Shown one piece after another: positions 12,548 to 23,738 of a stretch of 64,000 bases of DNA. This DNA comes from Eleginops maclovinus (lineage: Eukaryota; Chordata; Actinopteri; Perciformes; Eleginopidae), in assembly GCF_036324505.1 (NCBI RefSeq), contig NC_086351.1:4830001-4894000 (forward strand), in the 5' to 3' direction. The position numbers and the translations under genes were made by a program. Below the pieces are notes generated by a model, which did no database searches, was not told the origin of the DNA, and saw only the letters and a list, made by a program, of their open reading frames with translations. Numbering within the stretch: position 1 is the stretch's first letter; each line of letters opens with the position of its first letter.

Positions 12548-12709
12548 GGTAAACAGGAATCTGTGCAGACAAATCATCACCCCCCCCCCTCCTCCCCCCA
12601 CCCCCCGCGCGCGCGAACACGCCCAGCGGCGGCAGCAGCAGCCTCCTGCCTGTGTATAAAAGCCCTCAGTCACTGTGCAAGGAGTACAGAGGAATCTCAA
12701 CCCCCTCAG
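12548..12709 (+). promoter_or_regulatory. apoE promoter and 5'UTR exon
   Basis: A FOXA-type GGTAAACA (12548-12555) is followed by a C-run with alternating GC. A TATA box TATAAAAG (12655-12662) comes next, then a noncoding exon that ends CCCCCTCAG/GTGAGT after 12709. The second 5'UTR piece starts at 12850 after TCCTTAG, 23 nt before the ATG at 12873. Confidence 0.6.
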
Positions 12710-12872
12710 GTGAGTGGAAGGACGCTGGGATGCATTCAAGGCTTTTATCCAAGTGGATGATTTCATTTTAAATCCTGGGGTAGAATTTGTGCCTCAACTG
12801 TTTGCAAAACTTTGTTGATTACTCACCTTTTCTCTTCTTCAATCCTTAGGTGTATCTGTCTATCCAACAACC

Positions 12873-13991
12873 ATGAAGGCCGTCGCTCTGATCCTTGCTC
12901 TGGCAGTCATCACCGGTAAGTGCAACTCTTGTTAAGTATATTAAGAATACGTCTTTTGTAAGCTTGTTTATTTATCTAACCTGTCACCCTTGTTCACATT
13001 AGGCTGCCATGCCCGTGCTGTGCGCCAGGCTGACGATACCCCCCAAAACTGGGAAGAAACTGTGGATCGTTTCTGGCAGTACGTCTCTGACCTGAACCAG
13101 AAAGCTGATGGAGTTGTGCAGGACATCAAGCTCTCCCAGCTCTCCAGGGAGCTAGAGTAAGTGAACTATAATCATTTCTATTTGACATTTTCTCTCAGTT
13201 AAATTCCTTTTTATATACATCTCTGTAACCTCATCCTATGCTTCCAATCCTAATTTGTAATTTTCTTGTCCATTCAGCACTCTGATCTCAGACAGCATGG
13301 AAGAGCTGTCAGTATACAGAGAAAACATCCAGACCAAACTGGCTCCCTTCACCGAAAGCTCCACCGGCCAGATGTCCGAGGATCTGCAGCTGCTGGCCAA
13401 CAAGCTCCAGAAGGACATGCTGGAGGCCAAGGATCGCAGCACTGAGTACCTGGGTGAGCTCAAGAGCATGGTGGAGCAGAACAGCGGTGATGTCCACGGC
13501 CGCATCAGCACCTACACCCACAAGCTGAAGAAGCGCCTGAACAAGGACACTGAGGAGATCCGCAAGTAAGTAGAGATGAAGGTTTCAATCTTGAAGATGT
13601 CTTGTTGTTCTGAAATCTAAATTGTTTCTTATTCTTACCCCACCTTAGCACCGTCGCCACCTACATGGGTGAGATCCAGTCCCGTGCCTCCCAGAACATG
13701 GAGACAGTGAAGGAGAGTGTTGAGCCATACGTCCAGCAGGCCAGCCAAACCGCCGGCAAGAAGCTGAGCGACATCTCCACCATCCTGAAGAGCCAGGCCG
13801 ATGTCTTGAGCCAGCAGATGGAGATCCAGGCTGCCGACATCAAGACCCAGCTGGAGAACACCGCCCAGGAGATCCGTACCTCCATGGACAGCAAGATCGA
13901 GGAGCTGACCAAGATGATCTCCCCCTACGCCACCCAGATCCGTGAGCAGATTGAGAACATCATGGAAAAGGTCAAGGAGGCCTCTGCATAA
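12873..13991 (+). CDS. apoe: Apolipoprotein E
   Basis: Four coding exons, 12873-12915, 13003-13156, 13278-13565 and 13649-13991, give 275 codons plus stop, all with GT/AG introns in consistent phase. The signal peptide is MKAVALILALAVITGCHA. The mature part has teleost apoE landmarks: the WEETVDRFWQYVSDLNQKAD segment, KLQKDMLEAKDRSTEYLGEL, and a basic helix HKLKKRLNKDTEEIR at about residues 147-161. That helix corresponds to the LDL-receptor and heparin-binding helix of mammalian apoE. The C-terminal third (PYVQQASQ to IMEKVKEASA) is amphipathic lipid-binding helix. The product mediates receptor uptake of lipoproteins. It resembles zebrafish apoEb more than apoA-I; I judged this from recalled sequence, not an alignment. 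Confidence 0.93.
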
Positions 13992-14526
13992 AGAAAGACT
14001 TCTTAATACCCTGGCAAAGATGGAGGAAGGCGGGGAGTTGAGAGTCACTTTTCATATCTTCATTTGGGATGTTTTTGTTCAGTGTAAGGGGGGTTAATGA
14101 GAGGAAGGATGATGAGGTTTACAGTTGAATCAGATCAATCAGCAGATACACTTCTGTTGTCACCCTTTCTTCTCTTATCAACTCCCTTAACCTTTGGACA
14201 CCAGCCCCCCACTCAATTACACAGACATTCTTTGTCATATGCTTCACTTTTCTAACTGTAAACTGTTCTGTCTGTCCTTCCAAGGTTTTGTACATTTTGT
14301 TTAACCTGTATCGCCTCTAAACACACACACACACACACAAGTGTCTCTCATTTCAAATAATGCACTGAATTATGATGAACCACGAAAGTGCCCTTCTGTA
14401 TTATCTGCATTTGTCATTGTGCCTCACAGAAAAGTGGGATTTAAAATGCTGTCCGTTCTTTACTCTGACGTAGTGCCCACCATGCTGCCCACTGTGAGTG
14501 CACTGTGTGCTGAACAGTGCTGAGAA

Positions 14527-14532
14527 AATAAA
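14527..14532 (+). terminator. Poly(A) signal of apoE
   Basis: AATAAA about 535 nt after the apoE stop codon, followed by T/G-rich sequence (TTTTGTTTCCATTGTGTC). A (AC)9 stretch lies in the 3'UTR at about 14321-14339. Confidence 0.65.
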
Positions 14533-17500
14533 GAACTTAGAAAATATGTTTTGTTTCCATTGTGTCTTTCTCTGATACAAGAGTAATCAATGATTAAGAC
14601 AAGGTTACATGTACTCTATAAGTAATACACATATAGAAGCTTGAATAAAATGGTGAATATCAACCAATAAAAGCCTAACACTTTCAACAGGGGACCCCAT
14701 GAGCTAAGATTATCAACCTGTTCACGTCCTTTGCTGATTGGTCTTATAAAAGCTGCTCCAGAAGTAATACATCTTCTTTTCACATGCACACCACCCCAAT
14801 TCTCCACCTTTTTTCATTGGCCCTGCTCTTAGAGCCACCTCTGCATGTCCAGACATGCAGGGAAGATCTAAAATCTGATCCCAGATTATTTTTACTTGAT
14901 CCAAACAGGATTTTGGGAATCCTATACTATCATATCTACTTTAATCTATGCTCATGTTAACTCATAACCATGTATAAGTGACTTTTTATACAAGCATTTG
15001 CTCACATAGTCAAAAAGGCCCCAGAAAGACTTCACTTCTTGCATGCACATACAGTATGTGTTGCAAGCATGTGCATCAATATGGGCTAGTGGTTAAGATG
15101 CATATATATAAAATATTTTGACATACACTCATTATTGCTTGTCCTACCCCTCTCTCTCCCCATGTTTCCTATCTGTGTATCTGTAAGTTAAAAAGGCCAA
15201 CTCTTTAATTATTTATATTTAAATGTACTTCACTTGAGAAAGGTAACTGTCCCAATCAGAAAACGTACCAACTATTGACAATCTTGTTCACTATTCACCA
15301 AAATCTTTCAATCGGAATGCACTTTAAAAAAAAATCTGATGCTCATGAAACTCAGCAGGCTTTTCCTTTGGAGTGCAGAGCAGAGGCCAGTAGAGGACAC
15401 CATTTGTCCCTTGTTCGTCTCCTCTTGTCTGACCCTTTGCTTGAGTCTATGCTGCACGAAGATGCAGCTGTGTTTTCTTTTCATTTGCCTCACAAAGAAA
15501 CACACTCTCTCTGAGTTTACAAGAGCAGAACACACATATTTCTGAGATGTACTTTAGCGACTAACTGTTAACACTCTCTTGAAGTTTGTAAAATTAAAAC
15601 ACATGCAAAACAAACCAAATATGGGCATGGGTTTCATCAGTGAAAGGTCAATATTTGGTTTGTATAAGCTTTCTTTATTTACTAAACGATCTGTTTGTGT
15701 TATAAGCAAACATGTTTACCCTTTCTATCTGTGTTAAAGGCCATTGCATGCAAAGTGAAAGAATGACTAACACCATAACTATGTGCTTTTCCCCTGTGAT
15801 ATCACTCCTTTCAGGAACCTGTGTTTATTTAGAAAAAAGCAGACAAGTGAAACTCCGATATTAAACTGTCCATTGTTGCAACGATCAGTCGCGGATGGTA
15901 AAAACAGGAAAACCACAAGCATTCTGGCCATTCAGCACTTCTGCTTCGTCTACTCCCTTAGGAAGGCTGCACTCTGAGTACAGCCCTGCAACAGAAAAAA
16001 GTCCCAGCAAACTAGCAGGTGTTAGCTTGTCTGTGACTGCAAGTAACCCCTCTAAAAACACCTCATGCAGAGATTTTACCTCCTATTACAACCCCCTCTC
16101 TTCTTTCCATTTTTTCCCTCCCCTTCAGAACTGCATACCATCAGTCACCACAGGAACCCTTGGCCAAACACAAAAACAGTCTTTTTGTAAGCTTGTTATT
16201 GCAAATTGGGAGCATGCATGACGTGCACTTTCACGCCCTATGCCTCCTGCAATTATTCAAGAGGAGCTTAAATGCACGCAAGCACAAGCTCATACATAAA
16301 CCCACTGGCCACTTCATGACAAAAGATGGAGACTCAGTCTTTCAGAGGTAATGTGTGGGTGTTGAGGCATGTGATGGCTTATTTAACTCAATTGTAGGCT
16401 TTTCATCACAGCAATAGCACTTCATAGGCCAAGTCACCAGCAACAAATGGGCATTTGGCCCTTTGCAGCAGACCACTTGGTGTGAAAGCTGATATGTTAT
16501 GCATTGATGAAGCCTTCAAACATCATGCACAGACTTCCTGGCTCTAACTCAGGTCACAGTCGTAATGAGGGGTTACTGCAGTTCAACTGACTGTACTGTT
16601 TTCTGTTGCACGCTAACGTAGAAGATAAACCACATGAGGCTTTGTCTGACTTACTTCCCCCTTGAGAAAGGGAAGGTCTGGATAAAAGACCCGTCAAATT
16701 AGGCAATGGACTATTTCAGAGCAGGAAAAAGACACCCAAACTTAACAGGATGTTGCAGAACTGCAGTCTTCTACAACACCATACACTTATTTAGAAATAT
16801 AGGTCTAATGAAATCAGTGATGTTCAATCAGCAGAGATAAACAGATAATATAGAATTAATACACATTAAAAACTGTAATGAAAGATCATTTTCATACTGA
16901 AATAAAGAACTTGTTATTCCACCTTATTTTTTTTTAATAGTCACTTTTACTCCTCACTCTCCTCAGTGGGGTTTAGTATGATTAGTGTTGTGTTATTCTA
17001 ACCCCCCCCCCTCCCATTTTACATTATTTTCTTATTCATTAATGTCTTTTGCATTCTGCATTTTTACTGTAAATTGTTACTACATAATATATTTGTATTA
17101 TTAATATTACTGCTTCACATTTTAATTTTTATTCACTCACTTCTATCGCACTCTGTATTTTGATCGTAAACTGTACATTGTGAATTATATTTGTATTTGC
17201 ATTAATGGTACTGTCAATACTATTAGTATTGATGTTATTTATATCTTTTGCTTACAAAAATCCACGGATTTCTTCAGCACTGTAATTAACTGAATATTAT
17301 AATTACATCATTTATATTAATTTGATTTAAATTAACTTCAAAGTAAGCTGTCACCCAAAAATGTTGAATTATTATTTGTAGAGAAGGGAAATCTACATGA
17401 TGTGAAAAATGTGCATCATTCTCATAAAATGACCTTTTCTTTGGTCATGCCTTTAAATCAAACCTTCAAGCAGTACAGTTGCATGGTATTATACAGTTTA

Positions 17501-18000
17501 ATTAGCTATTATTACCAATGAATGCTACACTTTTTGGACACAGAGTGCATGCATGGCCAACACTATAGGTCCAAAGGAGCTTCCAAATAGCTCAGGTCTG
17601 TTGGAGGTAATGCTATCAGTGCTGAACTATGTTCCCCCTGCTTCACCATCACCTTATCTATTGACATCCTTTGTTGCAGGGGGAGACACTCTGATCACAT
17701 CATCATTTTTTACTAATCAAATGAACCCATATTTCTCCCAGTCTGTGTCCACATCATACACTCCACATATAGATCTCTACAGCGTTTAATTAACAACCCA
17801 CAGATGATTAGATCCTGCCGCAGTGATGACTTTATCTACCTGTTCAGTGTGCTGCATATAGCTCAATCTTACCTCAAATGCAACCTAATCGGTCATCTAT
17901 CTTTTAATGCAATTGCTTGCTGCTGGTCAATAAAGGGGGCAGTGGCACCGCAAGGTCTCCACGTGTACATGTTGACTGAAGTCTGGTGTTTCTGCGTCAG
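14533..18000. other. Intergenic DNA between apoE and apoC-I
   Basis: No gene is supported. Between about 17040 and 17220 there are two imperfect tandem units of roughly 100 bp, recognisable as GCATTCTGCATTTTTACTG then GCACTCTGTATTTTGATCG, each leading into ATATTTGTATT. They are AT-rich and look like old retroposon tail sequence. A GGTCCAAAGG motif resembling an HNF4 site lies at about 17568, roughly 450 bp upstream of the apoC-I TATA box. Confidence 0.4.
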
Positions 18001-18021
18001 CCTCTAAGATCGCAGCGTGCT

Positions 18022-18090
18022 TATAAAGAGGAACTCACATAGAGGCTCAAACCCACTCTATTTTTTTTCCTCCTCTGAGAACAACAACAG
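18022..18090 (+). promoter_or_regulatory. apoC-I promoter and 5'UTR exon
   Basis: TATAAAG at 18022-18028 precedes a short noncoding exon that ends AACAACAACAG/GTATGT near 18090. A pyrimidine-rich CCCCCCTTTAG acceptor at 18471 opens the exon containing the ATG at 18487. Confidence 0.6.
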
Positions 18091-18486
18091 GTATGTCTGA
18101 CATTCAATTTGCATCACTGCTAGAATTGAACAAATATAGTTTGCATGCTTCTAAACTTCAGGACACGGACGACAACACTTTTAAAAAAAGTACTGTTTCC
18201 ATGCAAACCCTTGCTGATACCAAAGGGGATTTATTTGTTAATATTGCCGACTGTGTGTTACACGGAGTAAACATGGTTTAAACGTGTATATGTTTACCTC
18301 AAGGATGGACAGTATTATTTGTTTAGTTAATCATTAAATCGTAACGGCACGTAAAGGGAGCTGTCCAATCGCTGTGGTGCTGATGTGAATGCGCAAAAAA
18401 AAATGTATCCTTGATTCTATTTGAATAATATTCTTATAACCCATAACCTGTTTATGTATTCCCCCCTTTAGACATTCACAGCCAAG

Positions 18487-18800
18487 ATGAGAGTGTACCT
18501 CGTAGTTGCCATGCTGGTGCTGGCTTTGGCCGCATTCACAGGTATGTCACGGGATCATTTAATAAAATAACCTATACGTTTCCGTTCATGCTGTGTAACT
18601 TTGTCTGTGTCTGTGCATCGCTCCGAACCTGCAGTGGCTCAGGAACAGGAGGAGGCCGTGGAGCAGAAATTTGCTGATTTCACGAGTCAGATGAGTGAGA
18701 TGGGCAAGAACCTGGCAGAGAAGGCCAAGACAACCTTTGAAGACATCAAGAACAGCGATTTCGTAGCCAACTCCCAGTAAGCACGCGCACGCGCACGCAT

Positions 18801-18861
<61 letters not shown>

Positions 18862-18953
18862 GTAACGCTTGTTTTTTTTTTATCCTCGCCAGGAGCTGGT
18901 TCGATAGGAATCTCGAATTGATGAAGCAGAAGCTTGCTGAAATCGGCCAGTAA
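18487..18953 (+). CDS. apoc1: Apolipoprotein C-I
   Basis: Three coding exons, 18487-18541, 18635-18776 and 18893-18953, encode 85 residues. The signal peptide MRVYLVVAMLVLALAAFTVA is followed by an acidic start (QEQEEAVEQ) and two amphipathic helices. The segment MGKNLAEKAKTTFEDIKNSD then SWFDRNLELMKQKL lines up with human apoC-I (TLEDKARELISRIKQSE then EWFSETFQKVKEKL), including the diagnostic aromatic WF. In mammals apoC-I activates LCAT, inhibits CETP and slows remnant uptake. Its place between apoE and apoC-IV is the mammalian order. The second intron is only 116 nt and more than half of it is a CA repeat. Confidence 0.9.
18801..18859 (+). repeat. (CA)n microsatellite in apoC-I intron 2
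   Basis: About 29 CA units starting some 24 nt after the 5' splice site, preceded by a CGCACG-rich alternating purine-pyrimidine stretch. The polypyrimidine tract and acceptor at 18892 are left intact. Confidence 0.9.
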
Positions 18954-19135
18954 TATGCTCCCTGTCTCCATCTTCAGACTTTAACCCCCCACCCACCCCC
19001 ACCCCCCACGTCTGACCTCTTCACACATTGCTCTGCTGACCAGAAATAATGTCTATGTTGCCTCTCTGTAAAGAGATGTGTTTTGTTTTTATAATTTCAA
19101 TGTAATCTTTTTGAAGAACCACTGTGAAAAGTTGC

Positions 19136-19141
19136 AATAAA
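19136..19141 (+). terminator. Poly(A) signal of apoC-I
   Basis: AATAAA in GTTGCAATAAAGACAC, about 185 nt after the stop. A second AATAAA about 20 nt further on may be an alternative. GTGTGCTTGCATG follows. Confidence 0.7.
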
Positions 19142-20172
19142 GACACTGGGAAAACTAAATAAAGGTGTGCTTGCATGTTCACATACTCTGTTTAAGTGTT
19201 AGGTTCCTTTTATAGGAATAGGTGAACTGAACTATAAAAAAAAAGAGCAGTTGTTGTGGTCTCACACAGAATGGCCGCCTTATTTTATATAACATTGCAA
19301 GTCATTCCTAATGGGTTTTATAATATTTGTATATAATAAGTGGAAGAAATAATTGAGTGGTTTGGATTATATTCAAAAGATCTTACTTAATTAAGATCTC
19401 AATTATTTTTAGAAAGAAGTGTCAGTTTTCTAATGATAAATATACACATTTTTAAAGCCTTAGACTTAAACACAAATGACTTGTCAGATATTTTTTTATT
19501 TTAAATATTACTTTTTACAGACAGAACATTCAGTTTGAATAAATGCTGTTCTTTTTTTGCTTTTAATTTTACACTAAACCCTTATATTACTGAGTTGCTA
19601 CTCCATATGTATAAACATTATCAGGAAAAAATGTTAATGATTATCAAATTGGGGAAACCCATAGAATCTTACGGCAATTAATAACTGTTAGAGTTGGAAT
19701 ATCCACAAATAAAAAGAGGCCTTTTTTCTGTATTCAGATATAAAATATTACATTTAAATTCACATGTGTGTTACGGCATGAACAAACAAATAATGATGTA
19801 AAAGTATAATTTTAATGATATCCTTTTCTTCATTTTATGAGAAAAGTGCTGATGTCTAAGATATTACGTCCTTGCTGACAACGTAAAGCTGTAAATTGAT
19901 GTGGATAAAGTAGGTCTCTTTGCCTATTAGCCAGAGCTACAGTTAATTCGTTTTTGTAACATCTAGAGACATAGTTTATAAAAAAACTGTTGAATGAAAA
20001 AATAAATAAACAGATTCATCATTTTATTAAACAACAGTCCACTTACTCTCACAAAGGGATGTACATTTTGACCAATTTATTTCTAATAATTAGTAACTTA
20101 AATTAATAATTAATGTGACTCATTTATCCTCAGGTCAATATCATAACCAAAGAGTACCCAGAAGCTTCTGCT

Positions 20173-20288
20173 AGATAAGAGTTGATTTGGATCAATAGCT
20201 GGTACCAAAGGGCAAGTGCCAACATGGCTGCTTTTCAGGCATTTCCCAACTCCCGGGCTAAAGTCACTGTTTATGCAGGGTTAATTAT
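20173..20288 (+). promoter_or_regulatory. Candidate hepatic/intestinal enhancer between apoC-I and apoC-IV
   Basis: Within 116 bp there is a GATA motif (AGATAAG, 20173-20179), an HNF4/DR1-type CCAAAGGGCA (about 20205-20214), a FOXA-type TGTTTAT (20268-20274) and an HNF1-type GTTAATTAT (20280-20288). This block is less AT-rich than its surroundings and follows apoC-I, the position of the hepatic control region in mammals. The motifs are seen; the enhancer role and correspondence are inference. Confidence 0.35.
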
Positions 20289-20619
20289 CCACCAGTTGTC
20301 CCAGTTCAATGAAACCAGTTCCTGTGAAGAGAAGAGAGTGACAGAGGTCAGCAGCTGCAGTGCAGAGGTCCCAGATTATGATCATATTGCATTAGAAGAG
20401 AGGGATGAAATTAACTTTGAATCAGTATTGCTTCAATTAGTTTTAACGTGTCCTGAAAACAGCTGTTGCGCAACAACGCCAACGTGCAATAATATACCAA
20501 ACAAGACGATGACACCACTGTTGTGCAATAACAATTAATTGTAATCTAGTAGAATCTACTTTGAATGGAATTTGCACATTTGAAAACATTTCATATTTTT
20601 TGTGCACGCCCTTTTCTCT

Positions 20620-20700
20620 AATAGTGTTTTATTTGACTTCTTTATTTGTCTCTATCTTCACTTTTGCTGTAACAATGTACAAAGTATTCTGATTCTGATA
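20620..20700 (+). repeat. Retroposon 3' tail remnant
   Basis: The end TGTAACAATGTACAAAGTATTCTGATTCTGATA resembles the 3' ends of fish L2-like retroposons with TTCTGATTCTGA repeats. The 5' extent is unknown. Confidence 0.4.
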
Positions 20701-22058
20701 CACTTAACATGTTAAGATAAGTTTGTGCGTCAAATGACGGATCACTAAAAAATCTACAGCCTGAACTGATTCAACTCAAAGCAAATTGAGCCAATCAGTG
20801 TCTTGTCTGCAATCACTCAAAGCTGGAATAGAAAGGGACATGTGTCAATATCATTTTTACAATTTGACAATTTAAATCTAAGGAAAACTAAATCCCCATA
20901 ACTCTCGAATATAGTCTTACTCTCTGTGTTCTTCAGTGGCTGTTTTTTGAACACATTTTCTTCTCCACGTTTATTATTGTTATTATTATTAAATAAGGTT
21001 ATTTTGCTTGTCCTTATAAAATGCAGTTGATGCATAATGGAAGGAGACACTTCTTTAAGTCACTTATAGAGCAAAGCACAGATGTTCAAACAAAGGTCAA
21101 AAACTTAGATTTGTTTAGACAGCTGCGGGCTCAGGTTTCTGATTGTAGTTATGAACTCTAATGTCGACACTAGTGTTGATTTGTTTTCATTCATAACATG
21201 CAGCAAGCACAGAGCGAAGTTATGAGTGGATTCCATTGATTTTGAGGTGGACTCTGGCCTGCAGAAATGCTTGGCTGGCTACAAAAGCGTTTATCAGAGA
21301 CAGAGACTTTGACTGGCCTGTATACATAAGTGTGTTGAGATATCTGATCCAAAGGGCGCTCGGACAGTTAGTGAACTCAGCTAATGTTGATCTTGAAAAG
21401 ACATCAAGAGTTCAGGATCTAACATTAACATTGTAACACAGATAACATTTAGCAGGGAAAGAGACACTCTGAACCAAGTGTTTGACCCAGATCTACGTTT
21501 CAGTTCAAATGTTTTCAAAAGAAAATCTGTGTGATAACGACAATAAAATCCCCCTAAATGTTTACGTCTAATTATCTCCCTTTTACATTATTTAATTACA
21601 GTCTCAGAGACACACATAGAAAATAGTTCCCTATTCTGTGTTTGTTGGAACCACTGCTTTGCTATCTATCAGATTCTGTCAATCAAAAGACAAAAACAAC
21701 GGGTTGATTGATTATTCGATCTGGACCAACGCACACGCTGTAGCGGTGACCTAATACAAATAAAATGGCTTGATAACACTTGTACGATTCAACTTCTGTT
21801 GACCAGAGCCGTAGGAAAGGTAAAGATACCCTTGGTTACTCAATTGTACTTTGCTGCGATTTAGCTTTAAAATCTGAGATTTCATTTTATATGTTGATGT
21901 TTCGCTGCTTAAAAAGGAACAGAAATGATAGAAAACGCTTCTTAATATGATGTGCGAATAATAAAAAGCTTGTAGTTGTGACATCTTTATTGAACTTGAC
22001 AATTTCAGCATTATTGAAATAATATTAGGCCTTCTGACGGTTGTGTTTCTCATGACAG

Positions 22059-22574
22059 ATGCATACCAAAGAGCTTGTGTTCGGCCTCATCTTACTAATG
22101 CAAGGTATGACTTTAAAAGCAATTATTCTGGTCATTCAGCCCCTTTGTTTCTGAGCTCGCATTCCCTCACTGACAAACATCCTACTCTGCAGCATGTGGA
22201 CCTCTTTTGGCAGAAACACCGGCCACAGATCAAACTGACTCTCCTGGATTACTGCAGAGGCTGGCGGAGAAAACCAGGTATCATTATCCCTCTCATTAAT
22301 GCAAGCAATTTGGACCCATCTCTCAACTAAAATCTGAACTGTAAACATGTTTCATGTTACTTCTCTGTGTACTCATGCATCTCATAGGGAAGTCAAAGCC
22401 AAAGTCCGGGATTATGGGCTTCCAGTGCTGGGCTTTATTGACATTTACTATGAGGACCACATCCAACCACTGACTGACAGCTACTTTCAATGGGCCTCGA
22501 ACATCAAGAGCTCTGTGTGGGAGAAGATCCAGACAACCATTGACAACTACATGCCACTGAAAGCAACCAATTAA
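22059..22574 (+). CDS. apoc4: Apolipoprotein C-IV
   Basis: Three coding exons, 22059-22104, 22193-22277 and 22388-22574, join in phase to 105 residues. The first coding exon starts right after a CAG acceptor with the ATG of MHTKELVFGLILLMQ, a signal peptide running into ACGPLLAETPATDQ. The last exon carries FIDIYYEDHIQPLTDSYFQW and a helix to the C terminus. This matches human apoC-IV around TYYDDHLRDLGPLTKAWF, the most distinctive part of that family. The product is a minor VLDL/HDL apolipoprotein linked in mammals to triglyceride levels. Its place between apoC-I and apoC-II equals the mammalian order. The two small first exons are my own splice assembly; the last exon is certain. Confidence 0.83.
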
Positions 22575-22610
22575 ACCGATTAAACCAGACAAAACTAAAG
22601 AAAAGCTGGA

Positions 22611-22616
22611 AATAAA
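22611..22616 (+). terminator. Poly(A) signal of apoC-IV
   Basis: AATAAA in GCTGGAAATAAATGAAC, about 35 nt after the stop; a further AATAAA at about 22705 (GTCAATAAAAAC) is an alternative. Confidence 0.5.
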
Positions 22617-22993
22617 TGAACATTATTACCACATTATGAATCTGTATTTCTTAGCACTCGATGCAAAACTGACCATATCATTATTGTTCACTGCTGGTTA
22701 TTGTCAATAAAAACATGCAACAATGCACCTTGGCCATTAAACCAAAAATAAATGTAGCACTTACAAGGTTTAGCCCAGTTAAAGCTAATGCACCAGCTTA
22801 CTTGAAGTGAATGAACTGCAATCTTTATGGTTTTATTGCACTTAGTAAACTCACTTTGAATTCAAGTGTAAGCTTAATAAAATCTAATGTTTTGGAAAAA
22901 TAGGCAAATAAAGAGAGGTATAAACAAATACAGACACCTTTAAATCATTCTAAAAACGGTCCTTAAAGTCACTCAGCCGGTTTCAAGGTATGA

Positions 22994-23505
22994 GGGTGAA
23001 AGGTGAAGGCAGTAATCCCAGCATGCATTGCTCTGGGTATAGTACAGTGTGTCTAGACATGTCCTGGTTGATTGACCTGCTGACCATTTGACTCTGAATC
23101 TGAGAAGACATTTTAAAGGGACTTGCCAAAAAGGTTTTATCATGAATTAATCTACTAAAAAATATATTTCTTTGCAGCAGGCGTCAAAACATGAGCTGCT
23201 TTAAAAGTGTTTTGGTTGATTTGGACTTACATGCACCATGAGGTTTTGCAAACACTCCACTAATGGAGTACTATCAGCAGGGCTCCAAGTGCATGGCCAC
23301 AGAAACACATGAACTTACACTGGAGAAACATTGCATAACCACTAACTCATATTTCAACATATGATTTTTAAAGTGAATATCACGTACAGTGGACTTTGTT
23401 TAGGTGAACATGTGTGTTTGAGTGAGTGCTCATGTGCACGCACGTGTGTGTAGGTGTGTGTATGCTCATCAGATGACGTTTGTTTGCAGTCCCCCCCTAT
23501 ATCAT
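22994..23505 (+). promoter_or_regulatory. Upstream region of the 14-kDa apolipoprotein gene
   Basis: A direct repeat with one-base spacing, GGGTGA-A-AGGTGA (22994-23006), is a DR1 element of the HNF4/RXR/PPAR kind. TGGACTTTG (23390-23398) repeats the HNF4-type motif of both apoA-IV promoters. FOXA-type TGTTTGC (23481-23487) and a TATA-like CTATATCA (about 23498) precede a noncoding exon that ends ACAACAGCAG/GTAATG near 23596. Motifs are seen; use is inferred. Confidence 0.45.
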
Positions 23506-23738
23506 CCTGTCCAGATGTGAGCTCCCAGTTACAGACAACTCGCTTTCAGAGAAGACTGTCACTTCTTGGACTTGTACATCCAACACAACAGCAGGTAATG
23601 ACTCTTTTTACTGAAGCTTTTTCACTAAAACCTTTATTCTGTCCTACATTTAGGTATCTGATTTTTGCATTCAGTTTTACATTGATTGACAAAACAGAGT
23701 TCCTTTAAATTGTTTTATGTTTCTCTTTTGTTTCAGAC

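Noticed and set aside
12374..12766. Overlapping open frames on both strands just before apoE exon 1
   Set aside because: They span the TATA box and the C-rich GC stretch of the apoE promoter and have no domain.
12873..13991. Identity as apoA-I rather than apoE
   Set aside because: The basic HKLKKRLNK helix, the WEETVDRFWQYV start and the location next to apoC-I fit apoE. Fish apoA-I has a different N terminus.
20182..20538. 118-codon plus-strand frame between apoC-I and apoC-IV
   Set aside because: No signal peptide, no domain, no splice context; the interval is better explained as regulatory DNA with HNF-type motifs.
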